Shown here piece after piece: positions 63,902-64,000 of a stretch of 64,000 bases of DNA. Both the position numbers and the translations under genes were made by a program. Below the pieces are notes generated by a model, which made no database searches, was not told the DNA's origin, and saw nothing but the letters and a program-made list of their open reading frames with translations. Within the stretch, counting starts at the first letter, position 1. Each line of letters begins with the position of its first letter. Origin of the DNA: Burkholderiales bacterium (GTDB lineage Bacteria; Pseudomonadota; Gammaproteobacteria; Burkholderiales; Burkholderiaceae_C); NCBI GenBank assembly GCA_947464185.1, contig CANHVY010000021.1, forward strand, positions 1-64,000, read 5' to 3'.

Positions 63902-64000
63902 TCAGTCAGCGGTGGCCGCGGCCGCCCGGCGCTGGCGCAGCGCCTCGTACAGACACACGGCCGAGGCCACGGACACGTTCAGGCTCTCCACCGCCCCCTG
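63902..64000 (-). CDS. rlmB: SpoU/TrmH-family 23S rRNA 2'-O-methyltransferase, C-terminal fragment (runs off window)
   Basis: Minus strand ...QGAVESLNVSVASAVCLYEALRQRRAAAATAD*, typical SpoU motif 3 end. Confidence 0.75.
   Translation of the reverse strand, partial: QGAVESLNVSVASAVCLYEALRQRRAAAATAD

Overview
High-GC (Burkholderiales/Comamonadaceae-like) chromosomal window, almost entirely coding. From about 84 to 33,971 every supported gene is on the minus strand: the thrS-infC-rpmI-rplT-pheS-pheT-ihfA translation operon, a patatin-like phospholipase, an M20 amidohydrolase, a Cys/Met-metabolism PLP enzyme, Tex, a Phd/PIN toxin-antitoxin pair, a flavoprotein, and an acyl-CoA catabolic block (SDRs, AidB-like and other acyl-CoA dehydrogenases, ElaA, CurA-like reductase, thioesterase, thiolase, FadJ-like protein, LivFGMHK ABC transporter, acyl-CoA ligase). 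The second half holds msrB, yciB, bolA, a parvulin, ybbA/tesA, a FecR-domain protein, an EamA transporter, ligA-zipA-smc, queF, a degenerate EAL-HDOD-like protein, dapC-dapD, a PilU-like ATPase, prmB, an ABC-F protein, asparaginase, lexA, a penicillin acylase, a split chromate transporter, upp and an rlmB end. I see no CRISPR array, transposon, prophage, tRNA or rRNA. The strongest non-annotated signals are: (1) a thrS leader with a 13-codon Thr-rich ORF (MTPRTTSSSLTEV), a possible antiterminator helix and a U-tailed hairpin, resembling a threonine attenuator; (2) a four-copy 29-bp tandem array built on an intrinsic terminator; (3) a three-copy 26-bp tandem repeat containing the stop codons of two convergent genes; (4) a structured infC-rpmI leader; (5) a repeat-like C-terminal tail on ElaA; (6) a Walker A Lys-to-Arg change in LivF; (7) no dapE at its expected place in the dap cluster. 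All calls come from reading the sequence; no database search was run.
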